Below are positions 45,026-53,289 of a stretch of DNA of 64,000 nucleotides, in pieces. The DNA comes from Rhodoferax sp. (GTDB lineage Bacteria; Pseudomonadota; Gammaproteobacteria; Burkholderiales; Burkholderiaceae_C). Each line of letters begins with the position of its first letter. The stretch's first letter is position 1. The position numbers and the translations under genes were made by a program. The DNA lies in contig NZ_JAMPYG010000009.1 of the NCBI RefSeq assembly GCF_023700745.1, positions 62,001 through 126,000 on the forward strand, given 5' to 3'. A model generated the notes under the pieces. The model made no database searches and was not told where the DNA came from. It worked only from the letters and a program-made list of their open reading frames with translations.

Positions 45026-45966
45026 GCTTTTTCCCTCAATCCAAAATACACATCCTCCAGCGAGGGCTCCAGAATCTGCAGGTCATGCAAACCCGCTGGG
45101 GCCAGCAGGCCCAGCAAGTGCATCTTGTGCTCGCGGGCGCAGTGCACCTCAAGGGTGTCGGGTGACGTCTGCTGGATCGAAAGCACGGCGTGATTTGCAT
45201 CGCGTTGCAGCGTCGTCGCCAGTTCGGTCAACCCGGCAGCGGCGCCCGTCACACAGAGCCGGATCGGCATACGGGAGTGCTCGCGCAGCTCAGCCACGCT
45301 GCCTTGCGCCTGGATGCGGCCGTTGCTCAACATGGCCAGCGCGTCAACACGCTGCTGCAGCTCTGCCAGCACATGGGAGCTGATGACAATAGTGACGCCC
45401 TGGGCGCGCAAGCTGTCAAGCTGGTCGTAGAAGTCCCGGATGGCGCTGGGGTCCAGGCCGGTCGTGGGTTCGTCCAGCAGCAGCAATTGCGGGCTGCCGA
45501 GCAGCGCCTGGGCAAACCCCAGGCGCTGACGCATGCCTTTTGAATACTCCCGCACCGGCCGCCGGCCAGCCGACGCCAGGCCAACACGCGTCAGCAAGGG
45601 GGCGCACTGCGTTTTTGGAGCGCCCTTGAGCTGGGCAAAAAATTCGAGTGTTTCCAGGCCCGAGAGGTTGTCGTACAGCACCAGGTTTTCAGGCAGGTAA
45701 CCGATCACACGCCGGGCGGCACGAAAGTCGGGGCCACCCACGGCAATTCCGTTGACGAGAATCTGGCCCTGGCTCGGTGTGATCAGCCCCAGCACCAGCT
45801 TGAACAGCGTGCTCTTGCCCGCGCCGTTATGGCCAATCAGGCCGAACAATTGGCCCCTGGGTACCGTCAGGTCGACCCGGTCCAGTGCCAGCAGCAGGTG
45901 CCCACGCTGGCCGTAGTGCTTGCTCACGCCGCTGAGGTTCAGGGCTTCATCGGAATTGCTTGTCAC
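45022..45966 (-). CDS. nosF: ABC ATPase NosF
   Basis: A 314-residue cytoplasmic ATPase of the NosDFY transporter, thought to drive delivery of sulfur for the CuZ centre. Walker A is GHNGAGKST, the signature motif is EYSKGMRQRLGFAQALLG, and Walker B is LLLLDEPTTGLD, followed by the switch histidine in VISSHVL. I placed the start at GTG 45966, giving VTSNSDEALNLSGVSK and a 20-bp overlap with nosD; an upstream open frame is out of family. The C-terminal 90 residues form the regulatory extension seen in NosF. Confidence 0.92.
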   Translation of the reverse strand: MTSNSDEALNLSGVSKHYGQRGHLLLALDRVDLTVPRGQLFGLIGHNGAGKSTLFKLVLGLITPSQGQILVNGIAVGGPDFRAARRVIGYLPENLVLYDNLSGLETLEFFAQLKGAPKTQCAPLLTRVGLASAGRRPVREYSKGMRQRLGFAQALLGSPQLLLLDEPTTGLDPSAIRDFYDQLDSLRAQGVTIVISSHVLAELQQRVDALAMLSNGRIQAQGSVAELREHSRMPIRLCVTGAAAGLTELATTLQRDANHAVLSIQQTSPDTLEVHCAREHKMHLLGLLAPAGLHDLQILEPSLEDVYFGLREKA

Positions 45967-47221
45967 GCCATTCGCTCCAGTTTTTGTTGAAGGGCACCAT
46001 GGCCGGATAGGGGTCGACCACGCTGGGTACGCGCAGCACGGGGAATTGCTGGCCCAGCAGGCGCAACGCCTGGATCGCCGGGCTGCCCAGCAGCAGCTTG
46101 ACGATCGGGTGGCGGTATTGCAGGCGGTCCACCAGGTCATTGGCCTCGTAAGGCAGGTCGCCCACACCGTTGCCGTCGCGGTCCCAGCCCAGGTAGTTGC
46201 TCCAGTGGTTGCCCTGCCCCGGCTGTTTGCCGCCCCAGCTTTCATCCCTGGCACCGATATAACGCACCTGTTCGCGGTTGGCAATGAAGTCGTTGCCTTC
46301 CACCTTGTTGCGGGTTGAGCCGGCCGACAGATGCACCCCGACATGGTTGTCCACCACCAGGTTGCCGCGCAGGGTGGCGAACTCCACGTCGTAAATGAAG
46401 AAGCCCCGGTTGTTGCCGGCCACGACGTTGTTCTCAACCACCGAGTCCTGCAGCGTGCGCAACATGATGCCGTGGTCCGAATTGCCCCAGGTGCGGTTGT
46501 TCCGCACCACCTGGTTGCGCACTTCCATCAGGGCCAGGCCGCCCCGGTTGTAGTAGCTGTCGTTGTCTTCCCACAGGTTGTGGTAGGAGTTCATGTAGTG
46601 GGTGCCATAGCGGCTGTGGTGCAGCTTGTTGCCGCGGAATTCAGCGTGGTGGGAAACGTCGACATACAGCGCGTCGCGCACAAAGCTGATGTCGTTGCCA
46701 AGGATGCGAGCACCCTGGGTGTTGTAGAGCTGGATGCCGTTGCCGCGCTGCGACGAGTTGAAGTCGCGCAGGCCCGTGATGCGGTTGTTTTCAATGCGGA
46801 CGTCGTTGACCTTCTCGATCCACAGGCCAAACAGGTTGTACACCAGCACACAGTCGCGCACCACCGCCCGGTGCGCGCCGGGCTGGAGATAGATGCCGGC
46901 ATGCTGGTGAAGCAGTTCGGTGCCTGAATCGCGCACGATCAGGCCCTCGATGACCACATCGGGCGAGGTCACGCGAATGGTGTCGCCGCGCTGGCCACCA
47001 CTGAGCGTCGGACGATTGAGACCGCGCAACGTCAGCGGTTTTTCGATACGCAGGTTCTGCGCATAAAAACCGCGCTCGACCTCTACCACGTCACCGCCAG
47101 CAGCCCGGTTGATCACGGCCTGCAAGTCCTGCCCGGGCTGCACCCGCCAGACCGCGGCCCACAGCGGGGTGCAGCACAGCAACAGGCAGGCCAGGGCAAA
47201 CCGGCGCAGATCAGACTTCAC
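45947..47221 (-). CDS. nosD: Periplasmic copper/sulfur-maturation protein NosD
   Basis: A 424-residue periplasmic right-handed beta-helix protein. The signal peptide (RRFALACLLLCCTPLWAA) is followed by many 22-25-residue turns, for example RIENNRITGL, VVRNNRTWGNSDHG and VVENNVVAGNNRG. The end DPYPAMVPFNKNWSEW is typical of NosD. It forms the NosDFY complex that docks apo-NosZ and assembles its CuZ cluster. The GTG at 47221 is the likely start, just past the nosR stop; a TTG overlapping that stop is an alternative. Confidence 0.92.
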   Translation of the reverse strand: MKSDLRRFALACLLLCCTPLWAAVWRVQPGQDLQAVINRAAGGDVVEVERGFYAQNLRIEKPLTLRGLNRPTLSGGQRGDTIRVTSPDVVIEGLIVRDSGTELLHQHAGIYLQPGAHRAVVRDCVLVYNLFGLWIEKVNDVRIENNRITGLRDFNSSQRGNGIQLYNTQGARILGNDISFVRDALYVDVSHHAEFRGNKLHHSRYGTHYMNSYHNLWEDNDSYYNRGGLALMEVRNQVVRNNRTWGNSDHGIMLRTLQDSVVENNVVAGNNRGFFIYDVEFATLRGNLVVDNHVGVHLSAGSTRNKVEGNDFIANREQVRYIGARDESWGGKQPGQGNHWSNYLGWDRDGNGVGDLPYEANDLVDRLQYRHPIVKLLLGSPAIQALRLLGQQFPVLRVPSVVDPYPAMVPFNKNWSEWRDKQFR

Positions 47222-47223
47222 AT

Positions 47224-49839
47224 TCAAGACAGCAACCCCAGAGCTTTCAGAGCCAGGAACAGGGTGGCACCGATCAGCAGGTTCTTGAAACCGACATAGC
47301 TGAGCATGTCCATCCAGTTGGCCTCGCGGTAGCGGGCCTGCCACCAGGGGCCGTCCTTGACGTAGCGCTTGCCGCGCATGCGGATCAGCACTTCATAGAC
47401 GCTCCAGCCGAACCACCAGCCGATGATGGCGCTCTCGGACAGGCGCCCGCTGGCGGTCAGCAGCCAGGCCACGCTGACGGCAATTGCCAGCGAAAAACCG
47501 GCCACCTGCAAGGCGCGCTGGTTTTTCCAGCCGTCGCGGCTCCAGGGCCAGATGTGGTCACGCAATTCGGCCAGCAACCAGCCCAGGCCACGGTGTCCGG
47601 CAGCGTAGCGCGGGACGGCGGGTGCCGTGGGCATGCGGGGGTCAGGACCCTGCGCGGCCCTGGCGCTGATGGCGGGCACCGCATCGATCGGGATGAAATA
47701 GCCGTCACGACCGATCGGTGTGATCAGCAGGCCGTCGCTCTCGCGGCGCTTGCGTTCCTTGGCCAGCGGGGGGCAGCCCTTCTGGTCGGTGTACAGCACC
47801 ATGCAGTCCAGGCAGTGCAGGCACTCGCGGTGGTCGATGCGGCCGTTGGCGTCGATCGCCTGGGCGCCACAACCGACCGCGCAGGCCTTGCAGCTGTTGC
47901 AGTCCTGTTTGCGCCTGAGCCCGAACCAGCGGAAGGTACTGGGCATCGCCAGTGCCGCGCCCAACGGGCAGATGTACTTGCAGTACGGCCGCTCAATAAA
48001 CAGCGACAAGCCAAGCAATACCGCCACAAACAGGCCATAAGGCCAGCTGCGGTTCATCACGCCCACCAGAAAGGTGGTCTTGAAAGGCTCGACTTCGGAC
48101 AGCACTTCGGCCAGCCCCATCGAGAACATTGAGACGCTCAGCAAGCCAAAGAAGATCGCGTACTTGAGCCATTTCAGTTTGTCGTGCAGCGCTTGCGGCA
48201 CCGGCTTTTGCCAGCGTTTGAGGCCCAGCACGCGGCCCACCTTGAAAATGGCCTCAGACAGCGAGCCAAACGGGCACATCCAGCCGCAGAACAGTCCGCG
48301 CCCGAACAGGAACACCGTGACGATGATGAAGATCCAGAACAAAAAGATGAACGGGTCCGACAAAAACAGCGACCAGGTCCACTGGAACAGCAGCGCGTGG
48401 AACCAGGTGAGCACCTGGGTGATGGAGGGTTGCGCCATCACGCCGAAACCCACGAACACGATGCTCAGGGCCCAGGCACTGTATTTGAAGCCATTGACCG
48501 GCCACTTGTTTTTGTGCGTCGACAGCCGGGTCAGGCGCTCACGCAGGGCATAGACCACGCTCACCGCGAGCAGTAAAAATGCAAACAGGCCGATCTCGAG
48601 CGCGCGTGTTTTCCAGATGCGCACCCACGGGGCATCGGGTTCAAGCACCACGGGCCGGCCGCCTTCGAGCAATTCGTCAGCCAGCCAGTATTTGGCTTCA
48701 AAATTGGCAAAACTGCGGTGGCCGGTGGCCCGGTCGACCCGGTTGCCAAGGAAGGCCAGCTTCCAGGGGTAAGCCGCCGAGAAAGAACCGGCGCGGATGA
48801 TGAAAATGCCCGATTCGGTGCTGCTGGGTGCACCCGCCGCCTCAAGGCCGTACAGGTTCAGGTAGTCGAGGTCGCGAAAGGTAAAGGATTCCGCGCCCTG
48901 CTTGACCTGCACCCGGTCATAAATGCCACCCCGCACAAAGCCCGAACCCTTGAAGGATTCCTGACCCGCAGTGCGGATGACAAAAAAGGCGTGGTCGCCC
49001 TGGTTGAGGCGCGAGCGCAGGTTCTCGCTGCCCTGCTTGCCCAGCAGGCTCATGCTGAGGTCGGGGTGATTGAGGTCGCCAAACCAGAGTTCGATAAAGG
49101 GGTCGCTGCCGTCCAGGCCGACCTGTTTGGGCATCACTTTCAGTTGTTTGACGGCGCCGAGCTGGACCAGGTCAGCCCAACTGTAGGCCCGCTTACTTTC
49201 TGCGTAGCGTGCAGGCGCACGCACAGTGGGTTCGATGATGCCCACCTGGCGTGCCACCGCCGAGCCGGACAGTTGCATCACCTGGTTTTGTGCGATCACC
49301 GTGACGGTGGCGCCCGAAATCGCGTCCAGGCCCAGCACGTTTTCATCAGGGCGGGAGGGGCCAACCTCGATCTGGTCCTTGACCGATTTGCCGAGGTACT
49401 GGTTGTTGAAGTCGATCAGTGCCTTTTCCGGGATGCCCAGCAACAAAATGGGTTCGGAGTGCTTGAGCACCTTGACGCCGACATAGCGCCCTTGCATATC
49501 CATGCCGATCAGGGTCACCACCGGCTTGCCGGAATAGGCAGGTGTGTCGGTGATGTCGGTAGACAACATCACGTAGCCAAGCAATTTTTTGCTGGCGGGG
49601 CTCTGGGGGTCGGCTGCGCCGTAGGCCTCTACATAGGGCGGTTGTCCTTTGCGGCTGGAGAAACTGGTAGCGCCCGGAAACACCTCCTGACACGGCACCA
49701 GCGCGCACAGGTCTGCCGCCGTGGCAAGTTCTGCGGGCAGCTTGGCCTCGTAGGCTTGCGCACGCGCCTGGTTGGCCCAAAGGCTCAGGACCATGAAAAA
49801 CGCGGCCAGCGGCAGCGCAAGGAATCTGGGTAATGACAT
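47224..49839 (-). CDS. nosR: Membrane electron-transfer protein NosR
   Basis: An 871-residue protein that carries electrons from quinone to NosZ. After a signal peptide (LALPLAAFFMVLSLWANQARA) the periplasmic FMN-binding domain follows, with the flavin-attachment region LGLDAISGATVTVIA, the target of ApbE. Several helices then carry CGWMCPFGSLSEA and CKYICPLGAAL, and the C-terminal ferredoxin-like part has CNSCKACAVGCG and CLHCLDCM for two 4Fe-4S clusters. A further 140 residues with hydrophobic helices complete it, making it longer than Pseudomonas NosR. It lies downstream of nosZ, not upstream as in the standard order. Confidence 0.94.
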   Translation of the reverse strand: MSLPRFLALPLAAFFMVLSLWANQARAQAYEAKLPAELATAADLCALVPCQEVFPGATSFSSRKGQPPYVEAYGAADPQSPASKKLLGYVMLSTDITDTPAYSGKPVVTLIGMDMQGRYVGVKVLKHSEPILLLGIPEKALIDFNNQYLGKSVKDQIEVGPSRPDENVLGLDAISGATVTVIAQNQVMQLSGSAVARQVGIIEPTVRAPARYAESKRAYSWADLVQLGAVKQLKVMPKQVGLDGSDPFIELWFGDLNHPDLSMSLLGKQGSENLRSRLNQGDHAFFVIRTAGQESFKGSGFVRGGIYDRVQVKQGAESFTFRDLDYLNLYGLEAAGAPSSTESGIFIIRAGSFSAAYPWKLAFLGNRVDRATGHRSFANFEAKYWLADELLEGGRPVVLEPDAPWVRIWKTRALEIGLFAFLLLAVSVVYALRERLTRLSTHKNKWPVNGFKYSAWALSIVFVGFGVMAQPSITQVLTWFHALLFQWTWSLFLSDPFIFLFWIFIIVTVFLFGRGLFCGWMCPFGSLSEAIFKVGRVLGLKRWQKPVPQALHDKLKWLKYAIFFGLLSVSMFSMGLAEVLSEVEPFKTTFLVGVMNRSWPYGLFVAVLLGLSLFIERPYCKYICPLGAALAMPSTFRWFGLRRKQDCNSCKACAVGCGAQAIDANGRIDHRECLHCLDCMVLYTDQKGCPPLAKERKRRESDGLLITPIGRDGYFIPIDAVPAISARAAQGPDPRMPTAPAVPRYAAGHRGLGWLLAELRDHIWPWSRDGWKNQRALQVAGFSLAIAVSVAWLLTASGRLSESAIIGWWFGWSVYEVLIRMRGKRYVKDGPWWQARYREANWMDMLSYVGFKNLLIGATLFLALKALGLLS

Positions 49840-49855
49840 GAATGGGATCCTTGGG

Positions 49856-49889
49856 CCGCTGGCCTGCCCGTACAGGGACAGACCAGCGG
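49856..49889 (-). repeat. Intercistronic hairpin between nosZ and nosR
   Basis: CCGCTGG (49856-49862) pairs with CCAGCGG (49883-49889) in the 59-bp gap between nosZ and nosR. There is no T-run. Such hairpins often protect the upstream part of a message, which would favour more NosZ than NosR; that reading is inference. Confidence 0.5.
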
Positions 49890-49898
49890 TTGTGAGGC

Positions 49899-51818
49899 TT
49901 AGGCCTCGACGATCATGCGCGTGCGCATCTCCAGGTGCAGGGCGTGACAGAAGTGCGTGCAATAGCACCAGAACACGCCTGGCTGGTCGGCGATGAAGGT
50001 CACCGAGGCCGTTTCCTGCGGATTGACAATGAAGTTGACGTTGTAGTTCGGGATCGCAAAGCCGTGCGTCAAGTCTTCAATCTTGTCCAGGTTGGTCAGG
50101 ATCAGCGTGACCTGGTCGCCCTTCTTCACCTTGAACTCACGCAGGCTGAATGCCGGCGCTTGCGAGGTCATCTTGATCGTCACCTTTTTGCCCTGACGGA
50201 AGACACCGGATTCTTTCGGATCCTTGACCGCGTTCGGGAAGTCGTCGAGGGCGTAGACCTGCTTGGGTTTGACCAGGTCGCGCTTGAAGATGATGAAGTC
50301 GTGCGGTTCGCCGCGCACCGGGTGGTCAGCCATCAGCACCATCTTGTCGCCCGAGATGTCGATCAGCTGCTCGTTTTCAGCGTGCAGCGGACCCACTGGC
50401 AGGAAGCGGTCCTTGGAGAACTTGCAACCCACCGCCAGGTACTTGCCGTCGGCGGCGATGGTCTCAGACTGGCTGGCGTTCAAGTGACCCGGCTGGTACT
50501 GAACGTCGATGCGGTCGACCACATACTTGGCGGTCTTGTCGCCGTTGTGGAACTTGATGGCCGCCTCGATGTTCCATTTGACCACCTGGCTGTCCAGGAA
50601 CAAGGTCGTGTAGGCATTGCCACGGCCGTCAAACGCGGTGTGCAGCGGGCCCAGGCCCAGTTCGACTTCGGCGACGATGACCGAATCAAGCTTTTCAAGC
50701 TTGCCATCGAACCAGTCCAGCACCTTGGCGAGTTCCAGCACCGTGCCGGTGGGCGACAGCTTGCCGGCGCAAATGAAGTATTTCTGATCTGGCGATGCAT
50801 TCACGCCATGCGGGTTTTTGGGCACCGAGACATAAGCGGTCAGCGCAGTCTTCGGATCCTTGTTGGCCTCGCGGGAGCCATCCACCACCGGCACTTTGGA
50901 CTGGCCAATGGTCTTGAATTTGCCGGCCTTGACCGCCGCTTCGATGCGGGCAATGTTGAAAAAGAGGCAGGCGTCGCGCTCGGCAGACATCATGTCCTCG
51001 TAGTGCGCACCCATCTCGACGTTGTACTGGTTGGTCGCAGCCAGCTTGCCGTCGTAGGAGGTGGCCACCAGGTCGCAGTTGCCGTCAATCAGCACCTGCC
51101 AACGGACTTCCATGGTCTCGGCATCAACACAGCTGAACAGTGAGCGGTATTTGGTGGCGTCCTCGGAGCCCGTGTTGGGCAGAGGGATGGAGAACTCACC
51201 ACCGCAAAACACGCGGGTGGTGTAGTTGATGGCCGGATCCACCGGGTCACGCTTGTCCGGGAAGATGCCGTGGAAGCCCTGCACGTTGGGCAGCTGGGTG
51301 ATCTTGTCGCAGATGAAATAGTCCAGCCGAACGCGCGCGATACGTGAGTTGATCTTGTCGTTGATCCAGGAGTAACGCCCGTCGTAGTTGCCGTCCTTGT
51401 AGGAAGCGTGGGTGTGGTGTGAGTCGCCCACGGTGTAGCGCAGCGAGCCATCGGCCTTGGTGCCCATGATGGCCTTGGATTCGTTGGTGATGCCCCAACC
51501 GACCAGTGCGTCCGGCACGAAGCAGGGGATGCGCAACAGTTCGCGACCCGAGGGCAGGCCCAGCACGCGCATGTCGCCGGTGTGGCCGCCACTCCAGATG
51601 CCGTAATAGGTGTCGAGTTCACCGGGTTTGAGGTGGGCCGACGCACCGCCATGGCTGCCTGATGGTGCAGGCGTTGCCGCCGGCGCCGCCGTTTCCGGCT
51701 TTTTGTCGGCACAGGCGACAGTACCGAGAGAGAGCCCCGCCAGGGCAGCGGTGTTCAGAAATTTCCGACGTGCCAAACCGGTCGGGCTTGGAGGCGTCAG
51801 TTGAAGTTCATTTTTCAT
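49899..51818 (-). CDS. nosZ: Nitrous-oxide reductase (clade I, Tat-exported)
   Basis: A 639-residue multicopper enzyme reducing N2O to N2 in the periplasm, the last step of denitrification. The signal has the twin-arginine motif LARRKFLNTAALAG, so this is the Tat-type clade I enzyme. The seven-bladed propeller carrying CuZ shows GGHTGDMR, DSHHTHASYKDG and GPLHTAFDGRG. The CuA cupredoxin domain ends FWCYCTHFCHALHLEM, with the ligand cysteines, histidine and methionine. After the Tat helix, GTVAC followed by an Ala/Pro-rich stretch resembles a lipobox. ATG at 51818 chosen by the signal peptide. Confidence 0.96.
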   Translation of the reverse strand: MKNELQLTPPSPTGLARRKFLNTAALAGLSLGTVACADKKPETAAPAATPAPSGSHGGASAHLKPGELDTYYGIWSGGHTGDMRVLGLPSGRELLRIPCFVPDALVGWGITNESKAIMGTKADGSLRYTVGDSHHTHASYKDGNYDGRYSWINDKINSRIARVRLDYFICDKITQLPNVQGFHGIFPDKRDPVDPAINYTTRVFCGGEFSIPLPNTGSEDATKYRSLFSCVDAETMEVRWQVLIDGNCDLVATSYDGKLAATNQYNVEMGAHYEDMMSAERDACLFFNIARIEAAVKAGKFKTIGQSKVPVVDGSREANKDPKTALTAYVSVPKNPHGVNASPDQKYFICAGKLSPTGTVLELAKVLDWFDGKLEKLDSVIVAEVELGLGPLHTAFDGRGNAYTTLFLDSQVVKWNIEAAIKFHNGDKTAKYVVDRIDVQYQPGHLNASQSETIAADGKYLAVGCKFSKDRFLPVGPLHAENEQLIDISGDKMVLMADHPVRGEPHDFIIFKRDLVKPKQVYALDDFPNAVKDPKESGVFRQGKKVTIKMTSQAPAFSLREFKVKKGDQVTLILTNLDKIEDLTHGFAIPNYNVNFIVNPQETASVTFIADQPGVFWCYCTHFCHALHLEMRTRMIVEA

Positions 51819-51834
51819 AGGTTGGTCTTTCAGT

Positions 51835-52203
51835 TCAGGTTGGGAAAACAGAATTGGGTGGGCCACGGGGTGGCGGCGACAGGCAATGGGCAGCTGGCAC
51901 GCGTGAGGCGCTGGCAGTGGCGAGTTGTGCCTGAACCGGCTTGTGAAAGCTGCAAACGGCGAGGTCTTGTGGCGGCAGCACGACGGGCAGGCAGTCGGCA
52001 CAGTCGAGCGTCGTCACGAGAAGTTCGGCAGGATCAGTTTCTGCATCGATCGCCACCAGCACGAGGGCATTTGCACCGGTGCAAACCACGGCCATGGACT
52101 TCGGTTTGACCAGTGGACTGGCGATGGCCAGGCCCATGCAGAACAGCAGGCCCACCACGACCCATCGGGCCTGGCGCAGCATGAAATCGGACTTTAAAAA
52201 CAT
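51835..52203 (-). CDS. Small secreted protein preceding nosZ (DUF2946-like)
   Basis: A 122-residue protein, probably exported: a hydrophobic segment WVVVGLLFCMGLAIA is followed by a mature part with cysteines in MAVVCTGANALVLVAID and TLDCADCLPVVL. The pattern VCTG...LDCxxCL resembles DUF2946 proteins, which are often near copper genes; the match is by eye and uncertain. It is the first gene after the FNR/NsrR-like control region and ends 16 bp before the nosZ ATG, so it leads the nos transcript. The ATG at 52203 may be replaced by one at 52182. A role in copper handling for NosZ is inference. Confidence 0.65.
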   Translation of the reverse strand: MFLKSDFMLRQARWVVVGLLFCMGLAIASPLVKPKSMAVVCTGANALVLVAIDAETDPAELLVTTLDCADCLPVVLPPQDLAVCSFHKPVQAQLATASASRVPAAHCLSPPPRGPPNSVFPT

Positions 52204-52223
52204 GGGCTGAATTCTATGGCTAT

Positions 52224-52246
52224 AAAGTTCAAATTAAATGAATATT
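52224..52246 (-). promoter_or_regulatory. Candidate NsrR operator upstream of the nosZ transcript
   Basis: On the minus strand this 23-bp stretch reads AATATTCATTT, A, then ATTTGAACTTT. It matches the site at 42979-43001 at 18 of 23 positions, and its first half matches the NsrR half-site AAGATGCATTT at 9 of 11. A perfect 6-bp dyad (TTAAAT-4-ATTTAA) lies across it at 52234-52249. Confidence 0.5.
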
Positions 52247-52255
52247 TAACTTGCT

Positions 52256-52269
52256 TTGATCCATATCAA
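52256..52269. promoter_or_regulatory. FNR/DNR-type box
   Basis: TTGAT-CCAT-ATCAA is a perfect match to the FNR/ANR/DNR consensus TTGATnnnnATCAA. It stands 53 bp upstream of the first gene of the nosZ transcript, where it can activate transcription without oxygen. The NsrR-like site lies between it and the gene. Confidence 0.85.
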
Positions 52270-52357
52270 AAAGGGAAATAGACAGCGTCGGACATGGGGC
52301 CCTGACTTTAGGGATGAACCGCGCCCCCGGCAATATTTCAAAAGTACAAGTACTTGC

Positions 52358-52456
52358 AGTTCAAAAGAACTAGACCTATCTGGCCTGATCGGTCTGAATC
52401 TTGGTAGCTGTCACTTTGACGCCGGCGAAGCATCGGGCCACTAGCTCTTTTGAACT
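52358..52456. repeat. 99-bp element with 16-bp terminal inverted repeats
   Basis: AGTTCAAAAGAACTAG at 52358-52373 is matched at 15 of 16 positions by the inverted copy CTAGCTCTTTTGAACT at 52441-52456. Inside, AGACC and GGTCT form another stem. It encodes nothing and lies between the nos control region and the TerB-like gene. It looks like a small palindromic or MITE-like intergenic repeat. Confidence 0.6.
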
Positions 52457-52491
52457 ATGATTCCGACTCTTGCACCACGCCGGTATCAAGC

Positions 52492-52962
52492 ATGCTGAGT
52501 TCATTCAAAAACCTGCTCAACCAATTTTTCATGCCTGACAACGGCAATGCCAGCCTTGATGACGCACGCAGCCTGCAGTTGGCCACGGCGGTGCTACTGG
52601 TCGAGGTGATGCGCTCTGACACCGACGTATCCGCCGCTGAGCGCACCGCGACCGTTTCGGCGCTACGATCCAAATTCGAACTGAGCGAGAACGAACAGAA
52701 CCGGCTGCTGGCGCAGGCAGAGGAAACGGCCAAAAACGCCAACGACTACTTCCGTTTTACCAGCGCCATGAACGAGCAGTTCACGCAGGCTGAAAAAATC
52801 CAGGTGGTGGAACACATGTGGCAGGTCGCTTTTGCCGACGGGCACCTGGACGCCAACGAAAACCACCTGATCAGCAAGATAGCCGGTTTGCTGCACGTAA
52901 CCCATGGCGAGTACATTACGGCCAAGTTGCATGCTAGGGAAGCCGCGCAACGGGGTGCGTAG
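52492..52962 (+). CDS. TerB-family (tellurite resistance-like) protein
   Basis: A 156-residue all-helical protein of the TerB/DjlA-N family. The metal-binding acidic pattern is seen in VEVMRSDTDVSAAERTA, and again as the closing repeat WQVAFADGHLDANENHLI. These two calcium/metal-type helical turns are the family hallmark. TerB proteins are cytoplasmic and linked to stress and metal tolerance, although the precise reaction is unknown. The ATG at 52492 begins the family similarity; an earlier in-frame ATG at 52450 falls within the inverted repeat. Confidence 0.85.
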   Translation: MLSSFKNLLNQFFMPDNGNASLDDARSLQLATAVLLVEVMRSDTDVSAAERTATVSALRSKFELSENEQNRLLAQAEETAKNANDYFRFTSAMNEQFTQAEKIQVVEHMWQVAFADGHLDANENHLISKIAGLLHVTHGEYITAKLHAREAAQRGA

Positions 52963-53040
52963 CGGCAAGCTGCGTGTTGCGCTGCGCTTGTTGTCAAGCC
53001 ATTTCGGTTAATCTCGCCGCCTTAGTAACCAAGGAAAACC

Positions 53041-53289
53041 ATGAAGAAACTCAACGTCACCATCAAGCTGGAAATGTCCGTCCCCGACGACTGGGAATTG
53101 GTTGGGACGTCCGAGGGCGGCCACGTGTTGCAACTGCCCAACGGTCAATTTCTGGACATCGCCATTGAGCCACTGTTTGCCAGCGACCCCGAGGAAACCT
53201 GGAGCAGCACCGAAGACGACGATGTGCTGAACGACCTGCTGGACATGGTGGAGAGCGAAGAAGTCGCCTACGAATTCGTCACCCACTGA
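53041..53289 (+). CDS. Small acidic hypothetical protein
   Basis: An 82-residue very acidic protein (many Glu/Asp in EETWSSTEDDDVLNDLLDMV). The first half looks like a beta-sheet domain (LNVTIKLEMSVPDDWELVG, LQLPNGQFLDIAIEPLF). I do not recognise the family. A good ribosome-binding site (AAGGA) precedes the ATG, and codon use is normal for the window, so it is probably expressed. It stands alone; a short GC hairpin (53290-53306) follows the stop. Confidence 0.65.
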   Translation: MKKLNVTIKLEMSVPDDWELVGTSEGGHVLQLPNGQFLDIAIEPLFASDPEETWSSTEDDDVLNDLLDMVESEEVAYEFVTH

